Assembly: GCF_000196015.1 (NCBI RefSeq)
Contig: NC_007974.2
Location: 186,001-250,000 of the forward strand
DNA: 64,000 nt
Direction: 5' to 3'
From: Cupriavidus metallidurans CH34
GTDB lineage: Bacteria > Pseudomonadota > Gammaproteobacteria > Burkholderiales > Burkholderiaceae
In this document: one piece after another, positions 36,326-46,619 of the stretch
Numbering within the stretch: position 1 is the stretch's first letter
Layout: the number at the start of each line of letters is the position of its first letter
The notes under the pieces: model-generated
What the model was told of the DNA's origin: nothing
Seen by the model: only the letters and a program-made list of their open reading frames with translations
The model's database searches: none
Translations under genes and position numbers: made by a program

Positions 36326-38167
36326 ATGCAGTGGTTCAATCAACTACGCGTGACAACCAGGCTGATTGCTGGCTTCCTGGTTGTATCCGTCATCGGCGCC
36401 ATCATTGGCTTGCTCGGTGTCGTCAACATGGGGCGCATGACGGAATGGACCGGCAAGATCTACAACAGCGACCTGCAGGCGCTCAAGGCCGTCCAGGACG
36501 GCAACATCAACCTGGTCTATGCCAGCCGCGCGCAGATCGCGCTGCTGTCCGCGTCGACGATGGGCGAGCGCGCTACCGAGCGGGAGCAGATCGAGAAGTC
36601 GCTAAGCACGCTGGAGACCCGCGTCAAGTCGGCTAGGGATTCCTTCACGACACCGCAAGGCCAGGCGCTGTTCAAACAGTACGAGACGTTGCTGCCGCCG
36701 TTCCGGGAACGGATGCAGAAGTACGTCGAGCTGATCGGCAAGCAGCCGCTGGACACCTCGCAGTTTGAAAGCATCGTGTTCACTGAGAGCGCCGAACTGA
36801 TCAAGGACAGCCGCGCACTTGAAGACCTTCTGCTCAAGATAGTGAAGCGCCGCGACGAGCGCGCCAAGGCCAACATGGATGAATCGACCAGCGTCTACAA
36901 CCACTCGCGCGTGCTGATGCTGGCGCTGGTGCTGGGCGGCCTGGCGGTGTCGGTGCTGCTGGGTGGCTTCCTGGCACGCCAGCTTTCGCGCCAGCTCGGT
37001 GGCGAGCCGGGCTATGCCGCGGCCATCGCGGCCCGCATCGCGGAGGGCGACTTTTCGGACGCCGTGAACCTGCGTGCCGGCGACCGGACCAGCCTGCTGC
37101 ATGCCATGGACCAGATGCAGCAGCAACTCTCGCGGATGGTGCGTGACTTCAAGGTGTCCGCCGAATCGATCGGCTCGGCATCGAGCGAGATCGCAGCCGG
37201 CAACAACGACCTTTCGCAACGCACGGAACAGCAGGCAGCATCGCTCGAGGAAACAGCCTCGAGCATGGCGCAGCTGACCAGCACCGTGCGCCAGAACGCC
37301 GATAACGCGCGTCAGGCCAGCGGGCTGGCCGCCAATGCGTCGGAGACGGCTGTCCGTGGCGGCGAGGTGGTGGGCCGCGTGGTCCAGACGATGGGCGAGA
37401 TTAACGACGCGTCGCGCAAGATCGTCGACATCATCGGCGTGATCGAGGGCATCGCGTTCCAGACCAACATCCTGGCGCTGAATGCCGCCGTGGAAGCCGC
37501 GCGGGCGGGCGAGCAGGGCCGTGGCTTTGCCGTGGTGGCCGGCGAGGTGCGCAGCCTGGCGCAACGCAGCGCCAACGCCGCGAAGGAAATCAAGACGCTG
37601 ATCGACAACTCCGTGGCGCAGGTGGACACCGGCGCCGCACTGGTGTCGCAGGCCGGCACGACGATGGACGAGATCGTGCAGGCCGTGAAGCGCGTGACCG
37701 ACATCATGGGCGAGATCAGCGCCGCTTCGGCCGAGCAGAGTTCGGGCATCGAGCAGGTCAACCAGGCCGTGTCGCAGATGGACGAAGTCACCCAGCAGAA
37801 CGCGGCGCTGGTCGAGCAGGCCGCCGCTGCCGCAGGTTCGCTCCAGGATCAGGCCAGCCGCCTGATGGCGTCGGTGTCGGGCTTCCGCCTGTCCCACGGT
37901 GATGACGCCGTGCCGGCACTGGCTGCCCCGGCTCCCGCAGTGCGCCCGGCCGCCCGGCCGTCGGGCGCGAAGCGCCTGCCTGCCCCGGCGCGCCCGGTCA
38001 GGAAGACGGCTGCCAAGGCCGCGGGCACTGCGCTTGCCGCCACATCGGGTGCCGCCGCCGCTGTTGAGGAATCGGTCGAAGCTGCCGATAGCCAGTTGAA
38101 GCGCCCGGCAATTTCAGCGAGCACGACGATCAGCGCCTCCGACAACGGCGACTGGAGCGCCTTCTGA
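36326..38167 (+). CDS. Methyl-accepting chemotaxis protein with CheR-docking tail (third receptor)
   Basis: This 613-residue chemoreceptor starts at the ATG at 36326, right behind the AAGGAGGGGG ribosome-binding site. An in-frame ATG at 36305 would lie before that site. It has membrane helices near residues 12-32 and 190-212, a four-helix-bundle periplasmic domain with HALLPPF-like Tar features, HAMP, and the MCP signalling tip. After an Ala/Pro/Lys-rich linker the protein ends in DWSAF, a CheR-tether-like pentapeptide. A terminator follows. Confidence 0.93.
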   Translation: MQWFNQLRVTTRLIAGFLVVSVIGAIIGLLGVVNMGRMTEWTGKIYNSDLQALKAVQDGNINLVYASRAQIALLSASTMGERATEREQIEKSLSTLETRVKSARDSFTTPQGQALFKQYETLLPPFRERMQKYVELIGKQPLDTSQFESIVFTESAELIKDSRALEDLLLKIVKRRDERAKANMDESTSVYNHSRVLMLALVLGGLAVSVLLGGFLARQLSRQLGGEPGYAAAIAARIAEGDFSDAVNLRAGDRTSLLHAMDQMQQQLSRMVRDFKVSAESIGSASSEIAAGNNDLSQRTEQQAASLEETASSMAQLTSTVRQNADNARQASGLAANASETAVRGGEVVGRVVQTMGEINDASRKIVDIIGVIEGIAFQTNILALNAAVEAARAGEQGRGFAVVAGEVRSLAQRSANAAKEIKTLIDNSVAQVDTGAALVSQAGTTMDEIVQAVKRVTDIMGEISAASAEQSSGIEQVNQAVSQMDEVTQQNAALVEQAAAAAGSLQDQASRLMASVSGFRLSHGDDAVPALAAPAPAVRPAARPSGAKRLPAPARPVRKTAAKAAGTALAATSGAAAAVEESVEAADSQLKRPAISASTTISASDNGDWSAF

Positions 38168-38218
38168 CCGGACTTCCGGTAGCCGCTTGGCGGCACCGCA
38201 AGGAAGGGTGACGCACGT

Positions 38219-38261
38219 CCCGGCGCCAGGCATCGAGCCAGCCAGCGCCGGGGCGCTTTTT
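38219..38261 (+). terminator. Terminator after the third receptor gene
   Basis: CCCGGCGC and GCGCCGGG form an 8-bp stem around an 18-base loop, followed shortly by five T residues. It separates the receptor gene from the gene at 38276, although it ends only 15 bp before that start codon. Confidence 0.6.
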
Positions 38262-38275
38262 CGTCCAACGACACC

Positions 38276-39028
38276 ATGAACACCGACATCAGCCTGTCCC
38301 TGTCGGCCGAAGCCTCTGCGCGGCTGCGCGCGGACTTCGATGCCTTCGTAAAGGTCTCCACGGGCCTCGATGCCCAGTTCATCCCACCCGCGTTCGATGA
38401 CTTCCTGCGTGCACGACTGATGCAGCAGGATGGTCCGCTGACCGAGCGCGCCGTGATGCGCCTGCTGGCCAGTGGCGAATATGGATGGGCCAAGAAGGTC
38501 TTCGACAAGCAATTACCCAATGCGCTGGCCGCGTTGATGCGCGATGCGCAACGCTTCGGCTTTGGCCTGGCCGTGCAGCCCGATTGGACGCCGCAGCAAC
38601 GCGTCGAGCACGCGCGCCAGTGGGCCACGCAGATTCTCTCCGAGGCGGGCGCTGACGCCGCCTTCACGGAAGCGCTGGCCGCGCAGATATCGGCCAGCGC
38701 CGTCGATATTCGCACATTGGAAGAACGCATGAAGACGCCTGCGTGGCGGGTTGCCGATGGTCTTCGGCAGCGCGCGTACGACGTCATGTACGGATTGCAG
38801 ACGGAGCAGAGCGAAGCGCTGGGGCGCAGCAAGGTTGGAGAGTTGCGCGTCTTGCTGGGCCTGGCGCTGGAGTACGGCTCCATCGGCGCCGAAGAGGCTG
38901 CTCGCGTGCTGGAACAGGTGGAACGCGCGTGTCCGCATTTGTTCAGGGAGGCGCCCGACGATGTATTTGCCCGCTTGGCAGCGTGGTTGCGGCGCGTCTT
39001 TAGTCAAGGCGCGCTTGTTCGTCAATAG
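38276..39028 (+). CDS. Hypothetical protein upstream of flhDC
   Basis: This 250-residue soluble protein starts MNTDISLSLSAEASARLRAD. It is predicted to be mostly alpha-helical, with segments such as RVEHARQWATQILSEAGAD and SKVGELRVLLGLALEYGS and no signal peptide or membrane helix. I do not recognise a family. It sits between a chemoreceptor gene and flhDC and is preceded by a terminator-like hairpin. A role linked to motility is only suggested by position. Confidence 0.75.
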   Translation: MNTDISLSLSAEASARLRADFDAFVKVSTGLDAQFIPPAFDDFLRARLMQQDGPLTERAVMRLLASGEYGWAKKVFDKQLPNALAALMRDAQRFGFGLAVQPDWTPQQRVEHARQWATQILSEAGADAAFTEALAAQISASAVDIRTLEERMKTPAWRVADGLRQRAYDVMYGLQTEQSEALGRSKVGELRVLLGLALEYGSIGAEEAARVLEQVERACPHLFREAPDDVFARLAAWLRRVFSQGALVRQ

Positions 39029-39426
39029 TGGAATTCGGCAGTCGATCAGTCAGTCAGTGACGTGTGCTGCGCAAAACTAGAGTGTCTATTCGGTTCGCGG
39101 CTGTAACAATATTGATGTAAATCAGAAGTCAGTTCTTAAGCCTGTTACAAAATTCGCGGCCTTTGTCTGATCTGTACGACATTTGTCTCCCCCCAACTCA
39201 AGTAGGGATTGGCATACGAGGCGGAAAGCCGATATAAACGTAACAGTTTCACTTACACTCTGTAACATCTGTAACGTTTCAGAGAAGCGGTGTTACCAGG
39301 CGCAGTCACTTTCGTAGTACGTCGTACCCATCGCACACGCAACTTATCGATCTGGTCGCCGGCAAGCAGCATCTGCCGGTAAGCGCCGGACAAGCGGTCG
39401 AGGGTTTTTTTGGTAGCGGGGAAAAA
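39029..39426 (+). promoter_or_regulatory. flhDC control region and leader
   Basis: This 398-bp stretch holds no gene. It is less GC-rich than its surroundings. A sigma-70-like promoter TTGGCA (39209-39214) with TATAAA (39233-39238, 18-bp spacer) is visible. GTAAC or its complement occurs six times: 39103, 39144, 39240, 39262, 39271 and 39292. A small hairpin CCGGCA/TGCCGG (39359-39379) and a T7 tract (39405-39411) lie in the predicted leader of about 180 nt. The arrangement suggests input from several regulators. Confidence 0.6.
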
Positions 39427-39744
39427 TTGGAAAGCAGTGAAGTTCTCCAGGAGATCCGGGAGGTCAATCTCGCCTATCTTCTGCTCGCGCAACGACTGGT
39501 GCGCGAAAACCAGGTGGAAGCCATGTTCAGGCTCGGCGTCAGCAAGGAAATTGCTGAGATCCTCGCCAAACTGACCTCGGCGCAACTCGTCAAGCTGGCA
39601 GCATCGAATATGGTGCTGTGCCGTTTCCGCTTCGACGATCACGCGCTGCTTTCCACTCTCACACACACGGCCAAGAGCCACGATATGCAGCAGATCCACG
39701 CTGCTATCCTGCTGGCCCGGCAACCTGTGGAGTCGCTCAATTGA
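39427..39744 (+). CDS. flhD: Flagellar master regulator subunit FlhD
   Basis: FlhD is the 105-residue partner of FlhC in the FlhD4C2 activator of class II flagellar genes. The family N-terminus [20 protein letters not shown], followed by [15 protein letters not shown], is clear. The start is a TTG at 39427 with a GCGGGG site upstream. The 3' end overlaps the flhC start. The TTG initiation codon suggests modest translation of the regulator. Confidence 0.95.
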   Translation: MESSEVLQEIREVNLAYLLLAQRLVRENQVEAMFRLGVSKEIAEILAKLTSAQLVKLAASNMVLCRFRFDDHALLSTLTHTAKSHDMQQIHAAILLARQPVESLN

Positions 39745-40346
39745 CCGCGCTCCTCCAGGCCTCGCCAGCCCGCAGCTTTGCGGCCACCCCCATCCCCAAC
39801 CGCAAGAGCGTCCTGCAGGACGCGAACCAGACGCAGCTCGCCATCGAGCTGATCGGCCTGGGCGCGCGACTGCAGGTGCTTGAAGCCGAGACCACGCTCT
39901 CGCGCGACCGGTTGATCCGCCTGTACAAGGAGCTCCGAGGCGCGTCGCCGCCCAAGGGCATGCTCCCGTTCTCCACGGACTGGTTTACTACCTGGCTGCC
40001 GAACATCCATTCGTCGCTGTTCTTTTCCGCGTACCAGTTCATGGTGCAGGAAGGCGAGACGTCTGGCATTCGCGCGGTCGTGGCGGCCTATCGCCTGTAT
40101 CTCGAGCACGTCTCGTTGCTCGGTGGCGAAATCGTCTTAAGTTTCACCCGTGCCTGGACGTTAGTAAGGTTTTTCGAGAGCAACATGCTGCAGCTTTCCT
40201 CGTGCACGTGTTGCGGTGGACAGTTCGTCACGCACGCTTATGAGCCGCACACGAACTTCGTGTGCAGCCTGTGCCGTCCGCCGTCGCGCGCCGGAAAGGT
40301 GAAGAAGCTCTCGAAGGACGCCGCAGCCGCGCAGACCGAAGCCTGA
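39741..40346 (+). CDS. flhC: Flagellar master regulator subunit FlhC
   Basis: FlhC is the zinc-binding DNA-contact subunit of the master regulator, about 201 residues here. Conserved parts are [24 protein letters not shown](A)[33 protein letters not shown] and the Zn-cysteine set CTCCGG...CSLCRPPSR. The start is a TTG at 39741 overlapping the flhD stop (TTGA), which indicates coupled translation. The frame is open further upstream inside flhD, but that part is not FlhC-like. Confidence 0.95.
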   Translation: MTALLQASPARSFAATPIPNRKSVLQDANQTQLAIELIGLGARLQVLEAETTLSRDRLIRLYKELRGASPPKGMLPFSTDWFTTWLPNIHSSLFFSAYQFMVQEGETSGIRAVVAAYRLYLEHVSLLGGEIVLSFTRAWTLVRFFESNMLQLSSCTCCGGQFVTHAYEPHTNFVCSLCRPPSRAGKVKKLSKDAAAAQTEA

Positions 40347-40468
40347 TCCATCTGGCCCAACGTCCGCGCAGGAGGTGGGCCCTGGGTTGGTGAGCGGTGA
40401 CCCCTCTCGCCCGCGCGGGATGCCCCCGATGCGTGCCTGACGCGTGTTTTTCAGACGGGGATCCGATC

Positions 40469-41332
40469 GTGCTTGTAGTTCTTGGCTATGTCGTCGTAGT
40501 CGTGGCGGTGCTGGGCGGTTACGCCCTCACCGGCGGCCACATGGGCGCGCTTTATCAACCGGCGGAGCTCATCATCATCGGCGGTGCCGCGGTTGGCGCA
40601 TTCATCAGCTCCAACAGCGGCAAGGCCATCAAGGCCACGATGAAGGCAATGCCCTCGCTGCTGAAGGGCTCCAAGTACAAGAAGGAACTGTACCTGGACG
40701 TGATGGCGCTGCTGTACGTGCTGCTGTCCAAGGCACGTCGCGAGGGCATCCTGTTCCTCGAAAAGGAAATCGCCGATCCGGCATCGAGCAGTGTCTTCAG
40801 TCAGTACCCGCGCATCCTGGCCGACGCCAAGATGATGGAATTCCTGACTGACTATCTGCGCATGATGGTCAACGGCAACATGAACGCGTTCGAGATCGAG
40901 GCGCTCATGGACCACGAAATCGAAACCGTCCGTCATGAAGCCGAGATTCCGGCCCATGCGCTCTCGCGCGTCGGCGACGGCCTGCCCGCCTTCGGCATCG
41001 TGGCCGCGGTGATGGGCGTGGTGCACGCGCTGGCTTCCGCGGACCTGCCTCCGGCCGAACTCGGCGCGCTGATCGCCAACGCGATGGTCGGCACGTTCCT
41101 GGGCATTCTGCTGGCCTACGGCTTCGTGTCGCCGCTGGCGTCGCGTGTCGAACACCAGGTGTCCGAGAGCATCAAGATGTACGAATGCATCAAGGTCACG
41201 CTGCTGGCGTCGCTCAATGGTTACGCACCGCTGGTGGCGGTGGAGTTCGGCCGCAAGGTGCTGTACTCCACGGTACGTCCGTCGTTCCTCGAGCTCGACG
41301 ACCACGTCCGCGAAGTCAAGAGCCTGACCTGA
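40469..41332 (+). CDS. motA: Flagellar stator subunit MotA
   Basis: MotA is the proton-channel stator subunit, 287 residues. The GTG at 40469 gives the family start [18 protein letters not shown] and has an ACGGGGA site. An upstream extension of the frame is not conserved. The four membrane segments, the cytoplasmic loop with [21 protein letters not shown], and [19 protein letters not shown] with its channel prolines are all intact. It pairs with motB 13 bp downstream and heads the motAB-che operon. Confidence 0.96.
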   Translation: MLVVLGYVVVVVAVLGGYALTGGHMGALYQPAELIIIGGAAVGAFISSNSGKAIKATMKAMPSLLKGSKYKKELYLDVMALLYVLLSKARREGILFLEKEIADPASSSVFSQYPRILADAKMMEFLTDYLRMMVNGNMNAFEIEALMDHEIETVRHEAEIPAHALSRVGDGLPAFGIVAAVMGVVHALASADLPPAELGALIANAMVGTFLGILLAYGFVSPLASRVEHQVSESIKMYECIKVTLLASLNGYAPLVAVEFGRKVLYSTVRPSFLELDDHVREVKSLT

Positions 41333-41345
41333 CGGGAGAGCAGTC

Positions 41346-42323
41346 ATGAGCAGCGCCCAGGACCTGCGTCCGATCGTCATCAAGAAGGCGAAATCACATG
41401 CCAAGCCGCATGGCAACCATAGCTGGAAGATCGCCTACGCCGACTTCATGACGGCCATGATGGCGCTCTTCCTGGTGCTGTGGCTGCTGAGTTCCTCATC
41501 GCCAAAGGTCCTCGTCGGCGTGGCCGAGTATTTCCGCACGCCGCTCAAGGTGGCGATTGCCGGCGGCGACAAGAGCAGCCTTTCGACGAGCGTGATTCCT
41601 GGCGGCGGCAAGGACGTGACGGCCAAGGATGGCGAGATCATGAAGGCGCAGACCAACGATCCGGCAGCGGATGCCCAGCGCCGCCGCGACCAGATCGAGA
41701 GCGAACGGCTGCGCGGCCTGAAGAAGCGTCTGGAACAGATCATCGAAAACAACCCGGTACTGCGCCAGTTCCGCCCGCAGTTGCTGCTCGACATCACCAG
41801 CGAAGGTCTGCGCATCCAGATTCTCGATACGCAGAACCGTCCGATGTTCCGCACCGGCAGCGCGGCGGTCGAGCCGTACATGCGCACGATCCTGCGTGAG
41901 ATCGGCCCGGTGCTCAACGAGCTGCCGAACAAGGTCAGTCTTTCCGGACATACCGACTCGGCCAAATACATGATGGGCCAGCGTGCCTACAGCAACTGGG
42001 AACTGTCTGCTGACCGCGCCAATGCGTCACGGCAGGAACTGGTTGCAGGCGGCATGGAGGAAGGCAAGCTGCTACGCGTGCTGGGTCTGGCGGATACGAT
42101 GCCGCTGGAGAAGAACGATCCGCTGGCACCGGTGAATCGCCGTATCAGCATCGTCGTGCTCAACCAGCGCGCCCAGGCCCAGTTCGAGGCCGAGAACGCC
42201 AGCGCCGCCGATGTCACCGTGCAGGCTCAGAAGGGCCAGGCGGCACAGGACGTGCAGGCGCAGCTGGGGAGCGCCTCGGCTGCCGGCGCGGGCGAAAGCA
42301 AAGGCAAGGGCAAGGGGGAATGA
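41346..42323 (+). CDS. motB: Flagellar stator subunit MotB
   Basis: MotB, 325 residues, anchors the stator to peptidoglycan. It has one membrane helix with the proton-carrying Asp33 in [19 protein letters not shown], a periplasmic plug region, and the OmpA-like peptidoglycan-binding domain ([26 protein letters not shown]). The C-terminal tail after the OmpA domain is Ala/Gly/Lys-rich and probably disordered. It is followed by cheA after 60 bp. Confidence 0.96.
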   Translation: MSSAQDLRPIVIKKAKSHAKPHGNHSWKIAYADFMTAMMALFLVLWLLSSSSPKVLVGVAEYFRTPLKVAIAGGDKSSLSTSVIPGGGKDVTAKDGEIMKAQTNDPAADAQRRRDQIESERLRGLKKRLEQIIENNPVLRQFRPQLLLDITSEGLRIQILDTQNRPMFRTGSAAVEPYMRTILREIGPVLNELPNKVSLSGHTDSAKYMMGQRAYSNWELSADRANASRQELVAGGMEEGKLLRVLGLADTMPLEKNDPLAPVNRRISIVVLNQRAQAQFEAENASAADVTVQAQKGQAAQDVQAQLGSASAAGAGESKGKGKGE

Positions 42324-42383
42324 CGCGTGTCGCCTGAACAGGGCGGCGCATCTTCCAGGGCAATCTAGCGAGTCAGGACGACC

Positions 42384-44399
42384 ATGTCTGTCGATATCGA
42401 TATCACGCAGTTCTACCAGACCTTCTTCGAGGAGGCGGAGGAACTGCTCGTACAAATGGAGCAGCTGCTGCTCGAGGTGGATATCGAATCCCCCGATGCG
42501 GAAGCGCTCAACGCGATCTTCCGTGCCGCGCATTCGATCAAGGGCGGCGCCGCGACGTTCGGCTTCACGGCGCTGACCGAAACCACGCACATCTTCGAGA
42601 ATCTGCTGGACCGCACGCGTCGGAGGGAACTAGCTCTCTCGCGCGTCATCATCGACACCTTTCTGGAAACCAAGGACGTGTTGCACGATCAGCTCAACGC
42701 CTACCGTAACGGCACCGAACCCGATCCGGAAACGCTGGCGCGCATTTGCGCCGTGCTGCAGCAACTGGCCCAGGAAGCCAGCGGCGAGGCGGCACCCGCG
42801 CCTGCCGCCACACCGGCGCCAGTGGCTGCATCCGCGCCCGCTGCCGCACCGGCTGGCGGCAATCTCAAGGTGAGCCTGATCAAGGTATCGGCCGCCGACC
42901 AGGCCCTGCTGCGCGAGGAGCTTGCCAACCTGGGCGAGATCACCGGTCAACAGGAATCGGACGGCGACCTGATCATCTGGCTGAACAGCCAGTGCAGCCC
43001 CGACGACATCATCGCGGTCTGCTGCTTTGTGATCGACGAGAAGCAGATCGCCGTGGAAACGGTAACGCCAGGTGAGGCACCGGCGGCACCGGTCGGTGCG
43101 CCGACGCCCGCGCCCGTAGCCGCGCCGGCAGCCGTCGCGCCTGTCGCGCCCGCCGCCGCACCGGTGGCTGCCAAGGAGAAAGAAAAGGCCAAGCCCGCCG
43201 CCGCGCACAGTCCGGATGCCGGTTCGATCCGCGTGCCGACCGAGAAGGTCGACCAGATCATCAACCTCGTGGGCGAACTGGTCATCACGCAGTCGATGCT
43301 GGCGCAGACCGCGTCGTCGCTGGACCCGGTGCTGTTCGACCGCCTGTTCTCCGGCATGGGCCAGCTCGAGCGCAACGCGCGCGATCTGCAGGAAGCGGTG
43401 ATGTCCATCCGCATGATGCCGATGGACTACGTGTTCTCGCGCTTCCCGCGTCTGGTGCGCGACATGATGGGCAAGCTCGGCAAGCAGATCGATCTGGTCA
43501 CGTTCGGCAAGGCAACGGAACTGGACAAGGGCCTGATCGAGCGGATCATCGATCCGCTGACCCATCTGGTACGAAACAGTCTCGACCACGGCATCGAAAC
43601 ACCAGAGAAGCGTATCGCCGCCGGCAAGGAGCCGACCGGACAACTGATCCTCTCCGCGCAGCACGCGGGTGGCAACATCGTCATCGAGGTGAGCGATGAC
43701 GGCGCCGGCCTGAACCGCGAGCGCATCCTGGCCAAGGCGATGCAGAACGGCCTGCCGGTCTCCGAGAGCATGCCCGACGACGAAGTCTGGCAGCTCATCT
43801 TCGCGCCGGGCTTCTCCACGGCCGAAGTCATTACCGATGTCTCCGGCCGGGGCGTTGGCATGGACGTGGTCAAGCGGAACATCCAGGAGATGGGCGGCCA
43901 CGTGGAAATCAGCTCGCGCGCCGGGCTGGGCACCACCACCCGCATCGTGCTGCCGCTGACGCTGGCGATTCTGGACGGCATGTCGGTACGCACTGGCGAA
44001 GAAACCTTCATCCTGCCGCTGAACTGCGTGATGGAGTCGCTGCAGCCGTTGGCCGACGACGTGCACACCGCCGCCAACGGCGAGCGGGTGATGAACGTGC
44101 GCGGCGAATACCTGCCGCTGCTGGAACTGCACAAGGTCTTCAACGTGGCCAACGCGGTGCAGGAGCCCACGCAGGGTATCGCCGTGATCCTGGCGGCCGA
44201 AGGCAAGCGCTTCGCGCTGCTGGTGGACCAGTTGATCGGGCAGCACCAGGTGGTGCTCAAGAACCTCGAGACCAACTATCGCAAGGTGCCGTGCATTTCC
44301 GCCGCCACCATCCTCGGTGACGGCAGCGTGGCCCTGATCGTGGACGTCGGCGCGCTGCAGCGCACCGGTGTGCGCCGCCAGGCCCCGATGGCCGCGTAG
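42384..44399 (+). CDS. cheA: Chemotaxis histidine kinase CheA
   Basis: CheA, 671 residues, phosphorylates CheY and CheB in response to receptors. P1 contains the phospho-accepting His50 in AAHSIKGGA. P2 lies near 155-225 between two Ala/Pro-rich linkers. P3 dimerisation follows (RVPTEKVDQIINLVGELVI), then the P4 kinase domain with LVRNSLDHGIE (N box) and DDGAGLNRERI (G1 box), and the CheW-like P5 from about 535. All catalytic boxes are present. It is the only CheA in the window and must serve both CheW copies. Confidence 0.97.
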   Translation: MSVDIDITQFYQTFFEEAEELLVQMEQLLLEVDIESPDAEALNAIFRAAHSIKGGAATFGFTALTETTHIFENLLDRTRRRELALSRVIIDTFLETKDVLHDQLNAYRNGTEPDPETLARICAVLQQLAQEASGEAAPAPAATPAPVAASAPAAAPAGGNLKVSLIKVSAADQALLREELANLGEITGQQESDGDLIIWLNSQCSPDDIIAVCCFVIDEKQIAVETVTPGEAPAAPVGAPTPAPVAAPAAVAPVAPAAAPVAAKEKEKAKPAAAHSPDAGSIRVPTEKVDQIINLVGELVITQSMLAQTASSLDPVLFDRLFSGMGQLERNARDLQEAVMSIRMMPMDYVFSRFPRLVRDMMGKLGKQIDLVTFGKATELDKGLIERIIDPLTHLVRNSLDHGIETPEKRIAAGKEPTGQLILSAQHAGGNIVIEVSDDGAGLNRERILAKAMQNGLPVSESMPDDEVWQLIFAPGFSTAEVITDVSGRGVGMDVVKRNIQEMGGHVEISSRAGLGTTTRIVLPLTLAILDGMSVRTGEETFILPLNCVMESLQPLADDVHTAANGERVMNVRGEYLPLLELHKVFNVANAVQEPTQGIAVILAAEGKRFALLVDQLIGQHQVVLKNLETNYRKVPCISAATILGDGSVALIVDVGALQRTGVRRQAPMAA

Positions 44400-44423
44400 T
44401 AATCGACAGCAAGGAGAACGGAC

Positions 44424-44918
44424 ATGGCCGGCATCGGACATATCGATACCCAGGGCAGCGAAGCCTCGGGTCAGGAGTACCTGGTCTTCACGCTGGGGAC
44501 GGAAGAATATGGCATCGACATCCTCAAAGTGCAGGAGATCCGCAGCTACGAGACGGTGACGCGCATCGCCAACGCGCCAGACTTCCTCAAGGGCGTGACC
44601 AACCTGCGCGGCGTGATCGTGCCGATCGTCGACCTGCGCCTGAAGTTCAAGCTCGGCAACGTGCGCTATGACCACCAGACCGTGGTGATCATCCTGAACG
44701 TGGCCGGCCGCGTGGTTGGCATCGTCGTCGACGGCGTATCGGACGTGCTGACGCTCACTGGCGATGACATCAAGCCCGCGCCGGAGTTCGGCGTGTCGGT
44801 CTCCAACGAACATCTGACCGGGCTGGGTTCGGTGGAAGGCCGGATGCTGATCCTGATCGACATCGAACGCATGATGACCAGCCCAGAGATGGAATTGATC
44901 GAGGCCGAGCTCGCCTGA
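44424..44918 (+). CDS. cheW: Chemotaxis coupling protein CheW
   Basis: This 164-residue CheW is encoded 24 bp after cheA and is the main coupling protein. Conserved parts are [34 protein letters not shown] and [17 protein letters not shown]. It closely resembles the copy at 34023 but has a different N- and C-terminus. No receptor gene lies between cheW and cheR here, unlike the enteric order. Confidence 0.96.
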   Translation: MAGIGHIDTQGSEASGQEYLVFTLGTEEYGIDILKVQEIRSYETVTRIANAPDFLKGVTNLRGVIVPIVDLRLKFKLGNVRYDHQTVVIILNVAGRVVGIVVDGVSDVLTLTGDDIKPAPEFGVSVSNEHLTGLGSVEGRMLILIDIERMMTSPEMELIEAELA

Positions 44919-44981
44919 TGCTTGCCGGCACGTCCGGCAGCCCGCATCGCCGACTCCCCGGTACCTTGAAGGACATACACC

Positions 44982-45893
44982 ATGACGCCGCTCCGTTCTT
45001 CCTCCAGCGCCATCAGGAAGCCAGGCGCGGCTATGACGCCGGGTGCGCCCGTGCTGGCGCCATTGCGCGATGAGATGCGCGACTTTCTGCTGACCGAGCG
45101 TGACTTCGAGAAGATCCGCGCGCTGATTCACAAGCGCGCGGGCATCTCGCTTGGCAGCCATAAGCGAGAGATGGTCTACAGCCGGTTGGCCCGGCGGCTG
45201 CGCACACTGCAGCTTGCGGACTTCAGCACCTATCTCGCGCAACTCGAAGCCGACGAGCGTTCGTCGGAGTGGGAGTACTTCACCAACGCGCTGACAACGA
45301 ACCTGACGTCGTTCTTTCGCGAGGCCCATCACTTTCCGCTGCTGGCCGAGCACGCCAAGAAAATCGGGCGACCCTACAGCGTCTGGTGCGCCGCGGCGTC
45401 GACCGGCGAGGAGCCGTACTCGATCGCCATCACGCTGGCGGAAGCGCTGGGCGAACGCGCGGGCACGGTGCTGGCCACGGACATCGACACCCAGGTGCTG
45501 GCCAAGGCGCGCAGCGGCATCTACACCGCCGAGCAGGTTTCGCGGCTGTCGCAGGAACGGCTCAAGCGTTTCTTCCTGAAGGGCACCGGCGCGCGGGCCG
45601 GGTCGGTCAAGGTCAAGCCGGAGCTTGCGGCGACGGTCACCTTCGAGCCGCTGAACCTGCTGGCGCCGGATTGGGGCTTGCGCGAGAAATTCGACGCGAT
45701 CTTCTGCCGCAACGTGATGATCTACTTCGACAAGCCGACCCAAGGCCAGATTCTCGAACGGTTTGCACCGCTGCTCAAGCCGAACGGCCTGCTGTTCGCG
45801 GGGCACTCGGAGAACTTCTCGTACGTCACCCGCGCATTCCAGTTGCGCGGGCAGACCGTATACGAGCTGACGAACAAGAGCGGAGCTGCATGA
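44982..45893 (+). CDS. cheR: Chemoreceptor glutamate methyltransferase CheR
   Basis: CheR, 303 residues, methylates receptor glutamates using S-adenosylmethionine. The N-terminal domain includes DFEKIRALIHKRAGISL, and the SAM pocket is in CAAASTGEEPYSIAI. NLTSFFREAHHF and FCRNVMIYF are typical. A non-conserved basic N-terminal extension precedes the core, and an alternative start at codon 18 exists. The beta-subdomain that binds receptor pentapeptides is present, which matches the two receptors ending in DWATF and DWSAF. Confidence 0.95.
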   Translation: MTPLRSSSSAIRKPGAAMTPGAPVLAPLRDEMRDFLLTERDFEKIRALIHKRAGISLGSHKREMVYSRLARRLRTLQLADFSTYLAQLEADERSSEWEYFTNALTTNLTSFFREAHHFPLLAEHAKKIGRPYSVWCAAASTGEEPYSIAITLAEALGERAGTVLATDIDTQVLAKARSGIYTAEQVSRLSQERLKRFFLKGTGARAGSVKVKPELAATVTFEPLNLLAPDWGLREKFDAIFCRNVMIYFDKPTQGQILERFAPLLKPNGLLFAGHSENFSYVTRAFQLRGQTVYELTNKSGAA

Positions 45894-46552
45894 TGCGTGG
45901 CACGCCCCAGATGCCGGAGGCCATCGCCACCCGGAAGTATTTCGACCGCGAATTCGACCGGCAGGCCATCAAGCTGTTGCCCAACGAGTACTACGTGACG
46001 GCCGAGGACGTCGTACTCACGACCGTCCTGGGATCGTGCGTGTCCGCGTGCATTCGCGACGAAGTGGCCGGCGTCGGCGGCATGAACCATTTCATGCTGC
46101 CCGACGACGAGAACGCCGGCGCCGACCGGATGCTCTCTACGTCGATGCGCTACGGCTGCTACGCGCTCGAAGTGCTTATCAATGAACTGCTGAAGATGGG
46201 CGCGCGTCGTGAACGGCTGGAGGCCAAAGTATTTGGCGGTGGCGCGGTGCTGGCCAACATGACGACCCTAAATATCGGGGATCGGAATGCCGATTTCGTA
46301 CTGAAGTACCTGCGCACGGAAGAAGTGCGCGTGGCCGCGCAGGATCTGCGCGGACCGCACGCGCGACGTGTCAGCTACTTTCCACGTACCGGCCTTGCAC
46401 TGGTCCGCCGGCTGACGCGCCAGGACGATACCGTAGGCATCGAACGCGAGGAACGTGCCCTGGCACGCGCGCTGTCCACGTCGACGAAGGCACCCGCGCG
46501 AGGCGCCGTGGAACTGTTCACGCGACAGACCACGGCCAGGATCCCGACCTGA
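45890..46552 (+). CDS. cheD: Chemoreceptor glutamine deamidase CheD
   Basis: CheD, about 220 residues, deamidates receptor glutamines and can interact with CheC or receptors. The catalytic Cys and His appear in [12 protein letters not shown] and GGMNHFMLP. The start overlaps the cheR stop (ATGA at 45890), with a second in-frame ATG at 45893 that has better spacing to the GGAG site. The frame is open far upstream inside cheR, but only the part from here is CheD. CheD in beta-proteobacteria commonly occurs in this place between cheR and cheB. Confidence 0.94.
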   Translation: MMRGTPQMPEAIATRKYFDREFDRQAIKLLPNEYYVTAEDVVLTTVLGSCVSACIRDEVAGVGGMNHFMLPDDENAGADRMLSTSMRYGCYALEVLINELLKMGARRERLEAKVFGGGAVLANMTTLNIGDRNADFVLKYLRTEEVRVAAQDLRGPHARRVSYFPRTGLALVRRLTRQDDTVGIEREERALARALSTSTKAPARGAVELFTRQTTARIPT

Positions 46553-46619
46553 TGTCGGGCGCGCGGGACGTACAAGACGCGTCATACACGAAATACACGC
46601 AAGAGACGTAGAGACCAAC

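Noticed and set aside
40397..40468. N-terminal extension of MotA
   Set aside because: The added residues (Cys/Pro/Arg-rich) are not MotA-like. The GTG at 40469 gives the exact family N-terminus and has a ribosome site.
42630..45806. A 1058-codon open frame on the minus strand across cheA, cheW and cheR
   Set aside because: It is antisense to three well-supported genes, is rich in His/Arg/Gln from GC-rich codon bias, and shows no domain. It is a shadow frame.
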